DNA of 64,000 bases from an uncultured Eubacteriales bacterium. GTDB lineage: Bacteria; Bacillota; Clostridia; Lachnospirales; Lachnospiraceae. The position numbers and the translations under genes were made by a program. The notes under the pieces are model-generated. The model was given only the letters and a program-made list of their open reading frames with translations, ran no database searches and was not told where the DNA came from. The stretch lies in the NCBI GenBank assembly GCA_949283695.1, contig CASDTX010000046.1, positions 62,001-126,000 on the forward strand. Reading direction: 5' to 3'. Below are positions 16,259 through 25,086 of the stretch, piece after piece; position 1 is the first letter of the stretch; each line of letters starts with the position of its first letter.

Positions 16259-17629
16259 ATGAAGAGGGAAAAGTTTGGCTCCCGGCTTGGTTTTATTCTG
16301 ATTTCAGCCGGCTGTGCAATCGGATTGGGGAATGTGTGGAGATTCCCGTATATTACAGGGCAGTACGGCGGCGCGGCGTTTGTATTAATCTATCTGCTGT
16401 GTCTGGTGCTTCTGGGACTGCCGATTATGGTGATGGAGTTCGCGATCGGCCGCGGCTCTCAGTCGAGTATTGCTCTGGCGTTTGACCGGCTGGAGCCCCT
16501 GGGAACGAAATGGCACTGGTACAAGTATTTTGGAATCGCGGGAAATTATCTTCTGATGATGTTCTATACTACTATCGGAGGCTGGCTGCTGCTTTATCTG
16601 TTTAAGATGGCTGCAGGCAATTTTGACGGACTGAGTACAGAGCAGATTCAGGGAGAATTCAGCGGACTGATGGGAAAACCGGTCCTGATGACGGTATTTA
16701 TGGTTGTGGTGGTTCTTTTATGTTTCGGTGTGTGCAGTCTGGGACTGCAGAAGGGTGTGGAAGGGATTACCAAAGTGATGATGGTGCTTCTGCTTGCTCT
16801 GATGATTATCCTTGCTGTCCGTGCGGTCACACTTCCCGGAGCGGGGGAAGGGCTTCGGTTTTATCTGCTGCCAGACTTTGAGAAGATGAAGGAAGCCGGG
16901 GTTATGGAGGTCGTCTCTGCCGCCATGGGTCAGTCGTTCTTTACGCTGAGTCTGGGAATCGGCGCGATGGCGATCTTCGGAAGCTATATTGACAAAAAGC
17001 GATCCCTTGCAGGGGAAGCAGTGTGTATTACCGCACTGGATACCTGTATTGCGCTGATCTCCGGACTGATCATCTTCCCGGCAAGTTTCGCCTTCGGAGT
17101 GAATCCGGACAGCGGGCCGAACCTGATTTTTATCACGCTGCCGAACATCTTTAACGCTATGGTCGGCGGAAGAGTTTGGGGAACGATCTTCTTTCTCTGT
17201 ATGTTTTTCGCGGCGGCGTCCACGATTATTGCAGTATTTGAGAATATTATTGCCTTTGCCATGGATCTGACAGGATGCTCGAGAAAGAAAGCCATCGCGG
17301 TGAATCTGATCGCTATCATCCTGCTGTCTATGCCGTGTGTGCTGGGCTACAACGTGCTGAGCGGATTCGCGCCTTTTGGCGAGGGAAGCGCAGTCCTGGA
17401 TCTGGAAGACTTTATTGTGAGCAATAATTTGCTTCCTCTGGGAAGTCTGCTGTACGTATTGTTCTGTACCACGCGCTGGGGCTGGGGCTGGAAGAATTTC
17501 TTGGCAGAAGCAAATGCAGGCGAGGGCCTGAAGTTCCCGAAATGGGTTCGATTCTACGTGACGTTTATCGTACCTTTGATCGTAATCTTCCTGTTCCTTC
17601 AGGGGTATTGGAGTAAATTCTTCGGATAA
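16259..17629 (+). CDS. Sodium-dependent transporter, neurotransmitter:sodium symporter family
   Basis: This 456-residue membrane protein has about 11 hydrophobic segments. The N-terminus carries the family signature GCAIGLGNVWRFPYITGQYGGAAFV, which forms sodium and substrate sites in LeuT/MhsT-type transporters. Bacterial members usually carry amino acids such as tryptophan or hydrophobic residues, but the substrate cannot be read here. I favour ATG 16259. A TTG at 16256, one codon earlier, is also possible and lies closer to the GAGAGG site. The gene has its own terminator at 17655. Confidence 0.9.
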   Translation: MKREKFGSRLGFILISAGCAIGLGNVWRFPYITGQYGGAAFVLIYLLCLVLLGLPIMVMEFAIGRGSQSSIALAFDRLEPLGTKWHWYKYFGIAGNYLLMMFYTTIGGWLLLYLFKMAAGNFDGLSTEQIQGEFSGLMGKPVLMTVFMVVVVLLCFGVCSLGLQKGVEGITKVMMVLLLALMIILAVRAVTLPGAGEGLRFYLLPDFEKMKEAGVMEVVSAAMGQSFFTLSLGIGAMAIFGSYIDKKRSLAGEAVCITALDTCIALISGLIIFPASFAFGVNPDSGPNLIFITLPNIFNAMVGGRVWGTIFFLCMFFAAASTIIAVFENIIAFAMDLTGCSRKKAIAVNLIAIILLSMPCVLGYNVLSGFAPFGEGSAVLDLEDFIVSNNLLPLGSLLYVLFCTTRWGWGWKNFLAEANAGEGLKFPKWVRFYVTFIVPLIVIFLFLQGYWSKFFG

Positions 17630-17654
17630 GAAAGAGATAAGATATGTTTATATG

Positions 17655-17696
17655 AAACCGGACAACAGATGAAAAGAAAGTCTGTTGTCCGGTTTT
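17655..17696 (+). terminator. Rho-independent terminator of the sodium symporter gene
   Basis: AAACCGGACAACAGA (17655-17669) and TCTGTTGTCCGGTTT (17681-17695) are a perfect 15-bp stem with an 11-nt loop, ending in TTTT. Confidence 0.85.
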
Positions 17697-17729
17697 GCCG
17701 TAAAAGCCTTGCAAACCGATCAGATATCC

Positions 17730-17735
17730 TATAAT
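17730..17735 (+). promoter_or_regulatory. -10 box upstream of the response regulator
   Basis: A consensus TATAAT at 17730-17735 lies 34 bp before the response regulator start. The -35 is weak (TTGCAA at 17709-17714 with a 15-bp spacer). Confidence 0.45.
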
Positions 17736-17768
17736 GTGGACACAAACGAGAAAGGCAGGTGGGAGGAA

Positions 17769-18452
17769 TTGAGATTATTGGTGATTGAAGATGAAACGGC
17801 GTTGGGAGAAGTGATCAAAGCCGCTTTCTCTGATGAAAATTTCGAAGTAGATCTGGCGGAAGATGGCGAGACGGGGTATTTCATGGGAATCAGCGGGATC
17901 TATGACGCAGTTGTGCTGGACGGGATGCTTCCGGAGATGGATGGCTGCGAGGTGTTAAGAAGATGGCGGCAGGAGCAGATCCAGACACCGGTTCTGATGC
18001 TGACTGCCCGTTCTGAGCTGGAGGATAAGCTGACGGGCCTGGGCCTGGGTGCGGATGACTATCTGACGAAACCCTTCGATATGGAAGAGCTGATTGCGCG
18101 GATCCGGGTGATTACAAGACGGCAGGGCACTGTCTGGTTGGAGCATCTTACCTATAAGGATCTGAGCCTGAATCTGAATTCCGGGGTCATCGAGAATACG
18201 GAGACCAAGCAGCAGGTCCGGCTGGGCAAGAAAGAGTTTCAGCTTCTGGAATATTTTATGCGGAATTCCCGCCAGATCCTGAACAGGGAGCAGATCGCGG
18301 AGAAGCTCTGGGGATATGACTGCGAGGCAGAATACAATAATGTTGAAGTCTATATTTCATTTACCCGAAGGAAACTGAAATACATAGAGTCAGGCGTAAC
18401 GATAAAGGCCGTGAGAGGGATCGGCTACAGACTGGAGTACAGGAATGATTAA
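17769..18452 (+). CDS. OmpR/PhoB-type response regulator
   Basis: This protein has 227 residues from TTG 17769, giving the usual N-terminus MRLLVIEDE. The receiver domain has acidic residues in IEDE and the phospho-acceptor Asp51 in VVLDGMLPEMDG. The C-terminal winged helix (KKEFQLLEYFMRNSRQILNREQIAEKLWGYD) binds DNA. The frame is open to 17685, but that part is inside the terminator and promoter region. TTG 17769 is only 2 nt after GGAGG, though an upstream GCAGGTG is better spaced, so the start remains uncertain. It overlaps the kinase gene by 8 nt and probably controls the downstream efflux genes. Confidence 0.88.
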   Translation: MRLLVIEDETALGEVIKAAFSDENFEVDLAEDGETGYFMGISGIYDAVVLDGMLPEMDGCEVLRRWRQEQIQTPVLMLTARSELEDKLTGLGLGADDYLTKPFDMEELIARIRVITRRQGTVWLEHLTYKDLSLNLNSGVIENTETKQQVRLGKKEFQLLEYFMRNSRQILNREQIAEKLWGYDCEAEYNNVEVYISFTRRKLKYIESGVTIKAVRGIGYRLEYRND

Positions 18453-19722
18453 ACAGCTGAGAAAACGGATTTGTGTGGTATTAAGCGCAGTTTTGATTCT
18501 GATTCTTGCAGCCATTGAGCTGTATCTGTACTGGGAGAGCTATACCTATAATAAACAGTCGGAACAGCTCTTTCTGAAAGAAATCGCAGTGCAGGTTCAG
18601 AGAGAACAAGCTCAGTCAGAGCAGACCCAGCCAGAGCAGACCCAGCCAGAGCAGACCCAGCCAGAGCAGACCCAGCCAGAGCAGACCCAGCCGGGGAAGA
18701 CCCGGCCGGAGCAGACCTGGTCCGGGCAGGAATGGATCTTGTATGAGGGGCTTCCGGTATCTGTTTTCATCGATACGCAGGGAGAGCTGCGGCAGATCTT
18801 TGGCGGAGGGGGCGCGGAGACCGGCAGAGAAGCGGTGCTGCAGCAGGCACAGACCATACTGGAACTGGACCAGACAGAGGGAAAGTACGGGAGTTTCCGC
18901 TATCTGTATCAGGATTCGATTCTGGTACTTTATGATGAATCTGACTGGGAAGAATATAACCGGGGACTCATCCAGGGGCTGGCTGTTTCCTTCCTGCTTT
19001 TCGCCGGAGTGATCGTTGGGATCTCTCTGCTGCTTTCGAGATGGCTTACCAGACCTGCCCAGAAGGCATTTGAGCAGCAGAAGCAGTTCGTCTCGGATGC
19101 CAGCCACGAGCTGAAAACCCCACTGGCAGTCATCGGAGCCAACGCCCAGCGGCTTCAGAAAGAAATGGGTGACAATCAATGGCTGGGCTATATCCTGAGT
19201 GAGTATCAGAGAATGGGGAAGCTGTTAGAAGAGCTGCTTACATTGGCCCGCATGGAACGACCGTCTGTGGAAGGAGAGCAGAAGAAGTTTGATTTGAGCC
19301 GGGCCCTGACCGGCACCCTTCTTCCTTACGAGAGTGATGCTTTTGAACTGGGGGTACATTTCTACATGGATCTGGAAGAAGAATGCTTTGTCATGGGTGA
19401 GGAAGAACATCTGAAACAGGCCGCCGTCATCCTGGTAGACAATGCGCTTCATCATGTTTCTGCAGGCGGAAATGTATGGGTCAGACTGTCACACAGAAAG
19501 GACCGGGCGATCCTGGAAGTCGCGAATACAGGACCAGAGATTCCGGAGGAGGAGAGAGTCCGGATCTTCCAGAGATTCTATCAGTCTGATAAAACAAAGG
19601 GCAGGAAAGAGAATCGGCACGGTCTGGGGCTTGCGATTGCGGCAGCCGTTGCCCAGCGGCACAAAGGCAGGATCTGGGTGGACTGCCGGGACGGGATTAC
19701 CACATTTTATCTGATGATCTGA
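18445..19722 (+). CDS. Sensor histidine kinase with a Gln/Pro-rich tandem repeat in its outer domain
   Basis: The 425-residue kinase has one transmembrane helix at 7-29, an outer domain, and a second helix at about 175-198. The HisKA box is SDASHELKTP with phospho-acceptor His221. The ATPase domain has an N-box in VDNALHHVSAGG and a G2 box in NRHGLGLAIAAAVAQ. Just after the first helix, residues 57-90 consist of repeated EQTQP units encoded by five perfect 15-bp DNA repeats plus degenerate ones. ATG 18445 overlaps the response regulator stop. The signal is unknown. The downstream MacAB-like genes suggest envelope stress or peptides. Confidence 0.9.
   Translation: MIKQLRKRICVVLSAVLILILAAIELYLYWESYTYNKQSEQLFLKEIAVQVQREQAQSEQTQPEQTQPEQTQPEQTQPEQTQPGKTRPEQTWSGQEWILYEGLPVSVFIDTQGELRQIFGGGGAETGREAVLQQAQTILELDQTEGKYGSFRYLYQDSILVLYDESDWEEYNRGLIQGLAVSFLLFAGVIVGISLLLSRWLTRPAQKAFEQQKQFVSDASHELKTPLAVIGANAQRLQKEMGDNQWLGYILSEYQRMGKLLEELLTLARMERPSVEGEQKKFDLSRALTGTLLPYESDAFELGVHFYMDLEEECFVMGEEEHLKQAAVILVDNALHHVSAGGNVWVRLSHRKDRAILEVANTGPEIPEEERVRIFQRFYQSDKTKGRKENRHGLGLAIAAAVAQRHKGRIWVDCRDGITTFYLMI
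18617..18721 (+). repeat. 15-bp in-frame tandem repeat within the histidine kinase gene
   Basis: The unit CAGAGCAGACCCAGC is repeated perfectly five times at 18617-18691 and followed by two degenerate units to 18721. Each unit adds five residues (EQTQP register), so changes in copy number keep the frame. Confidence 0.9.
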
Positions 19723-19796
19723 AGAATCGAAACTTTCAATCTTTTTTCAAGGTTTCTGTCATATTCTTGCGTCACAATGAAATGGAGGTAAAGGAT

Positions 19797-21608
19797 ATGA
19801 TACATAAGAAACGAATCATTGCCGGGTGTATCGCGGGTACGCTGGTGCTCACAGCGGCCGGTGCGCTGTACAGAAACAGCCAGGCAAAGAACCAGGAGAT
19901 CTACACAGAGCAGACGGAAGTGCAGAAGGGGACGATCCGGAAAATTATACAGGGAACCGGCACCCTCGCGCCGGACAGTACGAGAGAGATCCGGATTCCG
20001 GAAGGAGTCAGAATCCGGGATGTGAAAGTGAAAAACGGGGACGAAGTAAAGGCCGGCGATGTACTTGCCACGGTAGACGGAAACAGTGTGATGGAAGAAC
20101 TGCTGACGGCGAAAGAGAGTATCGCGGATCTTGAAAAGAGGATTCAGAAAGCAGACCAGTCAAAAGCTTCTTATTATGAAATGGTAAAGCAAAAGGAGAA
20201 CCTGCTGGAAAAGCAGAGAATCCTTCAGAGCATAAAGGACAGCGGGAATGTGACGGCTGACGCGGCCGGGGTGGTTCTGAATGTAAATAATGGAAAGGAT
20301 AAGGCGGGAACCGGTGACACAGCCGGATCAGCAGGCAGGCAGTCAGACAGCGGCACCGCTGTGTATACAGCCGGAAGAATCTGGCCGATGGCAGCTAGGA
20401 ACAGCGGGCAGGCAGCTGTCATTGAGCACATCCCGGAGATTCAACTCAAAGCTCCCGCGGCAGGAGAAAAGCTGCCGCCAGATCCGGAGGAAAAACCGCA
20501 GTACCGGATCAAGATTAAATGGAGTCCCAAGACAGAGGTATTCGCTGCGGATACGGTCTATACGGCAGAAGTAGAGATTGAGGCCAAGGAAGGCTACGTC
20601 TTCCAGGAAGATCTGAAGCTGTCTGTGCTTGGAGCGCAGCTGTCGGATATCGATTGTGAGAAAGACGAATCCGGCGGCATCGTACAGATCCGGTTTGCGG
20701 CTGAATTCCCCCGGACGGAAGGGGCAGGTACGGACAATGAAGAATCGGGAGAAGCCGGCGGATCCGAGAATACAGAACCGCCCAGAGGGGACCAGGAGCC
20801 TTCCGGGCCATGTGACCCGCAGCCTGGAAAACCGCAGCCATCACAGCCGGAAGGATCCGATACTCAGGTGAACAAACCTCAGGTGAACCGACCTCAGGGC
20901 ACCTGGTCTCAGAGTACTTCGCCTCAGAGTGATCCGTCTCAGAATGCACTGTCTGCACAGGACAGTCCGGCGGCTGCCGGGATGAACTCTGGAAATGTCT
21001 TCTCAGGCACAGGCACCGGCGATACCGGAAGAGACGCTGGAGCAGATGCGGGGGCAGCGGAAGAGAAAGGGGCAGGAACAGAGATGAGCACGCTCTGTAC
21101 AATTGCCTCAGGGGAGAAGCTGGCAGTTGAGATCCAGGTGGATGAGCTGGACATTCTCTCGGTGTCTCTGGGACAGAAGGCAGAGGTCACCCTCAATGCC
21201 CGTCCGGAGAAACAATATGAAGGAGTGATCAGCCGGATCAATAAGAACGGAACGAGCCAGAACGGGACTACAAAATACGGGGTCCAGATCCTGCTTCCGA
21301 AAGACGGGGAAATGTTCTTCGGCATGAATGTATCAGCGGCGATTCTGACAGCCGAGAAGCAGGATGTCCTTGTGCTTCCTGCGGAGGCTGTGGCAGAAAA
21401 AGGCGGGCAGTCCTGGGTCTATCTGTCCGCGGACGATAAGACAGGACAGCTGGGAAAGGAACAGGTGATTCAGACCGGCCTTTCGGACGGCGTACAGATC
21501 GAGATCGTGAAAGGTGTAAAAGAGGGACAGACGGTCTATTATGAACCGGGGGCCGGCTCTGATTTTACGGAAGATTCCCTGACAGACGACATGGGGGTAA
21601 TGCCATGA
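19797..21608 (+). CDS. MacA/HlyD-like efflux adaptor with an inserted surface-type module
   Basis: The 603-residue protein has an N-terminal membrane anchor (residues 5-24) and a first lipoyl half (VRIRDVKVKNGDEVKAGDVLATVDG, residues 71-95). A helical hairpin follows, then the second part of the adaptor (KLAVEIQVDELDILSVSLGQKAEVTLNA) and the membrane-proximal region. Between them, near residues 208-306, lies a module with WSPKTEVFAADTVYTAEVEI and EAKEGYVF, which resembles repeat modules of clostridial surface proteins. About 130 residues of Pro/Gln/Ser-rich linker follow. A standard MacA is near 370-400 residues. ATG 19797 has GGAGGT 7 nt upstream. It overlaps the ATPase gene by 4 nt. Confidence 0.83.
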   Translation: MIHKKRIIAGCIAGTLVLTAAGALYRNSQAKNQEIYTEQTEVQKGTIRKIIQGTGTLAPDSTREIRIPEGVRIRDVKVKNGDEVKAGDVLATVDGNSVMEELLTAKESIADLEKRIQKADQSKASYYEMVKQKENLLEKQRILQSIKDSGNVTADAAGVVLNVNNGKDKAGTGDTAGSAGRQSDSGTAVYTAGRIWPMAARNSGQAAVIEHIPEIQLKAPAAGEKLPPDPEEKPQYRIKIKWSPKTEVFAADTVYTAEVEIEAKEGYVFQEDLKLSVLGAQLSDIDCEKDESGGIVQIRFAAEFPRTEGAGTDNEESGEAGGSENTEPPRGDQEPSGPCDPQPGKPQPSQPEGSDTQVNKPQVNRPQGTWSQSTSPQSDPSQNALSAQDSPAAAGMNSGNVFSGTGTGDTGRDAGADAGAAEEKGAGTEMSTLCTIASGEKLAVEIQVDELDILSVSLGQKAEVTLNARPEKQYEGVISRINKNGTSQNGTTKYGVQILLPKDGEMFFGMNVSAAILTAEKQDVLVLPAEAVAEKGGQSWVYLSADDKTGQLGKEQVIQTGLSDGVQIEIVKGVKEGQTVYYEPGAGSDFTEDSLTDDMGVMP

Positions 21609-22276
21609 TACAGCTTCGGGAAGTTTCTAAAATTTATCAGATGGGGGAAGAACGAGTCTATGCACTTCAGAAAGCGTCTCTCCATATCAGAAAGGGTGAG
21701 TTCGTCAGTATTGTAGGACCGTCGGGCAGCGGGAAGTCAACGATGATGAACATTATCGGCTGTCTGGACTGCGCCGACGAGGGAGAGTATTGCCTGGACG
21801 GTCAGCCGATTCAGAATTATACGGAGAAAGAACTGGCGAGAATCCGGAATAAGAAGATCGGGTTTGTCTTCCAGAATTTCAATCTGCTGCCGAAGCTGTC
21901 GGCTGCGGAAAATGTAGCGCTTCCGCTTATTTATCAGAGGATCTCGGCTGCCAAGAGACAGGAGCGGGTAACATGTGCGCTCAAACAGGTCGGCCTGGAA
22001 GGCCGGATGGACTATAAACCGTCTCAGCTCTCCGGCGGCCAGCAGCAGAGGGTCGCCATTGCCCGGGCTCTGGCTGCCCGCCCGGCACTGTTTCTCGCAG
22101 ATGAGCCCACAGGGGCGCTGGATTCCCGGACCAGTGCAGAGATCATGGAACTCTTCCACGTACTTCACGAACAAGGCAACACGATCGTGGTGATTACTCA
22201 TGATGAAGAAGTGGCGGAGCAGGCAGAACGCAAAATCAAGATTCGTGACGGGCAAGTAAGCGAGGTGGCAAAATGA
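21605..22276 (+). CDS. MacB/LolD-type ABC transporter ATPase
   Basis: This 223-residue ATPase has Walker A in GPSGSGKST, the Q-loop in [11 protein letters not shown], the signature LSGGQQQR, Walker B in [12 protein letters not shown] and the switch His in VVITHDEE. This is the MacB/LolD subfamily, which works with FtsX-like permeases and periplasmic or outer-face adaptors. Its start and stop overlap both neighbours by ATGA, so it is translationally coupled to the adaptor and the permease. Confidence 0.93.
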   Translation: MIQLREVSKIYQMGEERVYALQKASLHIRKGEFVSIVGPSGSGKSTMMNIIGCLDCADEGEYCLDGQPIQNYTEKELARIRNKKIGFVFQNFNLLPKLSAAENVALPLIYQRISAAKRQERVTCALKQVGLEGRMDYKPSQLSGGQQQRVAIARALAARPALFLADEPTGALDSRTSAEIMELFHVLHEQGNTIVVITHDEEVAEQAERKIKIRDGQVSEVAK

Positions 22277-23445
22277 TCCTACAGTCAATGAAAATGGCTT
22301 GTACAGCTATTCTGTCAAATAAATTGCGGTCTTTCCTGACCATGCTTGGAATTATTATCGGAGTAACATCATTGGTCGTTCTGGTTTCCCTGGTCAAAGG
22401 CGCCACGGATTCTGTGACAGAAGGGATCTCGGAAAGTGGAAACACAATGATCTCGGTGGACATTTTAGAGGATAAAGGGAAGCCGCTTACGTGGAAAGAT
22501 GTCGAAGAACTGGGAAAGAGAAAGAGCATCACAGCTACGGCATCTACAGGAAATACCGGAAGTACGGCGAAAGCAAGGGGAAAGAACCGGGATATCCAGG
22601 TCACGGGCACAACACCGGGGTATTTTGAGATCCAGAATCTGAAACCGGTATACGGCCGGACGCTGAAACGAGCAGACCTGGACAACAGTACCTACAGTGT
22701 CATTCTGAACAACCGGGCCGCAAGAGAACTGTTGGGCACGGAAGATGGAGTCGGCGAAACCGTGATCATCGGCGGAAAGACATACCGGGTAGCAGGAGTG
22801 CTGGAGAAGAGCGGCGTTATGGGATGGAATGCAGAACAGCTGGAAGCATATATCCCCTATTCAACTTTAATGCGCTCTGCGGAAGATATCAACTATGTCA
22901 GCAGCTTCTTCCTGAAGGCAGAAAGCCAGGAAGATATGAAAAATGCCGAGAGAGAAGTAACCGGGTATCTGAAAGAACGGTTCGGAAATGACGAGAAAGC
23001 GTTTCGGGTGATCAATGAGTCTCAGTTCCTGCAGCTGATGGAATCTACTCAGAAGACCCTGATGCTGATGCTGGGAGGAATCGCCGGAATTTCCCTTCTG
23101 GTAGGGGGAATCGGAATCATGAACATTATGCTGGTGTCTGTGACAGAGCGCACGAGAGAAATCGGGATCCGCAAAGCCATCGGAGCTGACTATACTGGCA
23201 TTATGCTGCAGTTCCTGATTGAAGCACTGGTCATCAGTCTGCTGGGCTGTGCTGTGGGAGTCCTGCTCTCCTGGGGGATTATACAGGTGGTGAACCTGGT
23301 ACTGCCTCAGTATCATTTTCGGATGGTCGTGGAAGTGATCTGTGCGGCTGCTGCTTTCTCCGCGCTGATCGGAATGGTTTTCGGGATCTATCCGGCGGAT
23401 AAGGCAGCGAGAAAGAAACCCATTGACGCGCTGAGATTTTCATAG
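22273..23445 (+). CDS. MacB-like ABC permease (FtsX fold)
   Basis: This 390-residue permease has one N-terminal transmembrane helix (FLTMLGIIIGVTSLVVLVSLV), a large outer MacB-type domain (about 50-250) and three C-terminal helices (GGIAGISLLVGGIGIMNIML and two more). The loop RTREIGIRKAIGA is typical of MacB. Together with the ATPase and adaptor it forms a mechanotransmission-type efflux system. Known relatives handle antimicrobial peptides, macrolides or lipoproteins. The cargo here is unknown. It overlaps the ATPase by ATGA. Confidence 0.92.
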   Translation: MILQSMKMACTAILSNKLRSFLTMLGIIIGVTSLVVLVSLVKGATDSVTEGISESGNTMISVDILEDKGKPLTWKDVEELGKRKSITATASTGNTGSTAKARGKNRDIQVTGTTPGYFEIQNLKPVYGRTLKRADLDNSTYSVILNNRAARELLGTEDGVGETVIIGGKTYRVAGVLEKSGVMGWNAEQLEAYIPYSTLMRSAEDINYVSSFFLKAESQEDMKNAEREVTGYLKERFGNDEKAFRVINESQFLQLMESTQKTLMLMLGGIAGISLLVGGIGIMNIMLVSVTERTREIGIRKAIGADYTGIMLQFLIEALVISLLGCAVGVLLSWGIIQVVNLVLPQYHFRMVVEVICAAAAFSALIGMVFGIYPADKAARKKPIDALRFS

Positions 23446-23455
23446 GAGATAAGGC

Positions 23456-24301
23456 ATGAAAAAATACAATCATACAAGCATGAAAGTTCTGGCGGTGCTG
23501 GCGGCAGGATTCGCGGTGCTCAAGTTCAGCGGGTATGTGCTGAAAGGCAGGGGAGCCGCAATGGAGATATCTGCATATCTGATATCCACAGCAGCCTTGG
23601 TCCTTCTGGCAGTACTGCTGGGACAGGGGAAGCGAATCCTTCCCCTGCGTGACGGGTGGAAATGTCTGTTTACAAAAGGCTGGTATGTCCTGCTGGCCTC
23701 AGGTATCCTTCTGTTTACCGTGCTGTCTGGTCTGGCTCGGGAAAAAGAGATTTCGTTTTCGCCGGCCGCGTTTCTTGGATTTACCGCAGTGTGCTTTCTG
23801 ACGGCCTGCTTTGAGGAGATCTGGTTCCGGGGGATCATACAGGGGATTCTCGAGGAGAACAGACAGCGGGGCAAAGGAAGCTTCTGGAAAACAGCCTGTA
23901 TTACGTCTGCGTTGTTCGGGGCGATGCATCTGACGAATCTTCTTCACCGTCCGGAATATATTCTGGGGACTGTCACTCAGGCGTTCTATGCATTCAGCCT
24001 GGGGATGATTCTGAGCATGGTGATGCGCGCCAGCGGAAATATTGGGACTGTGATCCTGCTGCATGCGATTTTTAATTTCAGCGGGTCGCTGTCAGATGCA
24101 TTTGTACGTCAGGTGCGGCAGCAGGGAGATCTTCCCGCTGCATCAGCAGTTTTTATCCTTGTACTGCTGATGCCGGGCATTCTGTGCGCGGGAAGGATGT
24201 GCAGGAATTGTGAATCGCCCTTTCTAATGAAAGATAGAAGAGAGGCTTTAGCTGTCAGCAAAGAAAAGAAGGATCGGATAGATCAGAATCGCTTCTCATA
24301 A
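23456..24301 (+). CDS. CPBP-family intramembrane metalloprotease
   Basis: This 281-residue membrane protein carries the CPBP/Abi motifs: CFEEIWFRG with Glu120, Glu121 and Arg125, FGAMHLTN, and HAIFNFSG, whose His residues complete the metal site. Such proteases process prenylated or leader peptides and often serve in bacteriocin maturation or self-immunity (family knowledge). The gene lies 10 nt after the permease gene, so it closes the two-component and efflux operon. Its 3' end overlaps the convergent ABC permease gene by 19 bp. Confidence 0.87.
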   Translation: MKKYNHTSMKVLAVLAAGFAVLKFSGYVLKGRGAAMEISAYLISTAALVLLAVLLGQGKRILPLRDGWKCLFTKGWYVLLASGILLFTVLSGLAREKEISFSPAAFLGFTAVCFLTACFEEIWFRGIIQGILEENRQRGKGSFWKTACITSALFGAMHLTNLLHRPEYILGTVTQAFYAFSLGMILSMVMRASGNIGTVILLHAIFNFSGSLSDAFVRQVRQQGDLPAASAVFILVLLMPGILCAGRMCRNCESPFLMKDRREALAVSKEKKDRIDQNRFS

Positions 24302-25086
24302 ATCTTCTCCATTACACCGATCACCGCGTATAATGCCATCGCCATAATGCACAGCAGTACAATCGACATGAGCAGCCAGTTCATTTTAAATACCTGACTG
24401 GAATAGATGATCAGGTAGCCCAGTCCGTTTCGGGCGGCAAGGAATTCGCCGATCACAACTCCCACGAGGCACAGCCCGATGTTGACTTTCATGTTGCTGA
24501 TGACGGCAGGGACGGAGGCCGGAAGGACCACTTTAAACAATGCGTGCCTGCGTGTCCCGTGAAGGGTGTAGATCAGTTTGATCTTTTCCTGATCCACAGT
24601 GCTGAAGCTGGTATACAGGTTCATGATACTTCCGAAGACGGCCACAGACATTCCTGCCACGATGATGGTCGTCGGTGTGGCACCCAGCCAGACGATGAGC
24701 AGCGGAGCAAGGGCGGACTTCGGAAGACTGTTCAGTACGACCAGATAAGGCTCCAGTATTTCTGAAAGCTTGCGGCTGCACCAGAGGAGCACGGCAGCCA
24801 GAATGCTGAACAGTGTCACCAGCAGGAAGCTGACAATGGTCTCATACAGCGTGATTCCAATGTGCAGAAAGATAGAGCGGTCCTCCATCATTTCCCAGAA
24901 GCATCCTGCGATCTGCAGGGGACTGCTGAAAATAAAGGAATCGATGACTCCGGTGCGGGCGCAGACTTCCCACAGAACGAGGAAAAGAATCAGAATGAAT
25001 ATCCGGGCCGTGCGCACAATGGCACGGTGCCGGCGCAGACGGTTCAGGAACAGCTGCTGACCGTGGGAAATTTTATTCATTGCCAT
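24283..25086 (-). CDS. NitT/TauT-type ABC transporter permease
   Basis: The 267-residue protein has about six transmembrane segments, with the SsuC/TauC/ThiX pattern: LEPYLVVLNSLPKSALAPLLIVWLG near the middle and KVVLPASVPAVISNMKVNIG near the coupling loop. It overlaps the ATPase gene upstream by 14 nt. ATG 25086 is 4 nt from GGAG. A second ATG two codons later, at 25080, has better spacing. No binding protein is encoded next to it, so the substrate (sulfonate, taurine, thiamine precursor, nitrate and others) is unknown. Confidence 0.85.
   Translation of the reverse strand: MAMNKISHGQQLFLNRLRRHRAIVRTARIFILILFLVLWEVCARTGVIDSFIFSSPLQIAGCFWEMMEDRSIFLHIGITLYETIVSFLLVTLFSILAAVLLWCSRKLSEILEPYLVVLNSLPKSALAPLLIVWLGATPTTIIVAGMSVAVFGSIMNLYTSFSTVDQEKIKLIYTLHGTRRHALFKVVLPASVPAVISNMKVNIGLCLVGVVIGEFLAARNGLGYLIIYSSQVFKMNWLLMSIVLLCIMAMALYAVIGVMEKIYEKRF

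Noticed and set aside
18604..18721. Tandem repeat considered as a CRISPR-like array
   Set aside because: Units are 15 bp without spacers, in frame within a kinase gene, and encode a Gln/Pro repeat.
24283..24301. Overlap of the CPBP and ABC permease 3' ends taken as a sign of a frameshift
   Set aside because: Both proteins have normal lengths and complete motifs. A 19-bp convergent overlap is ordinary.
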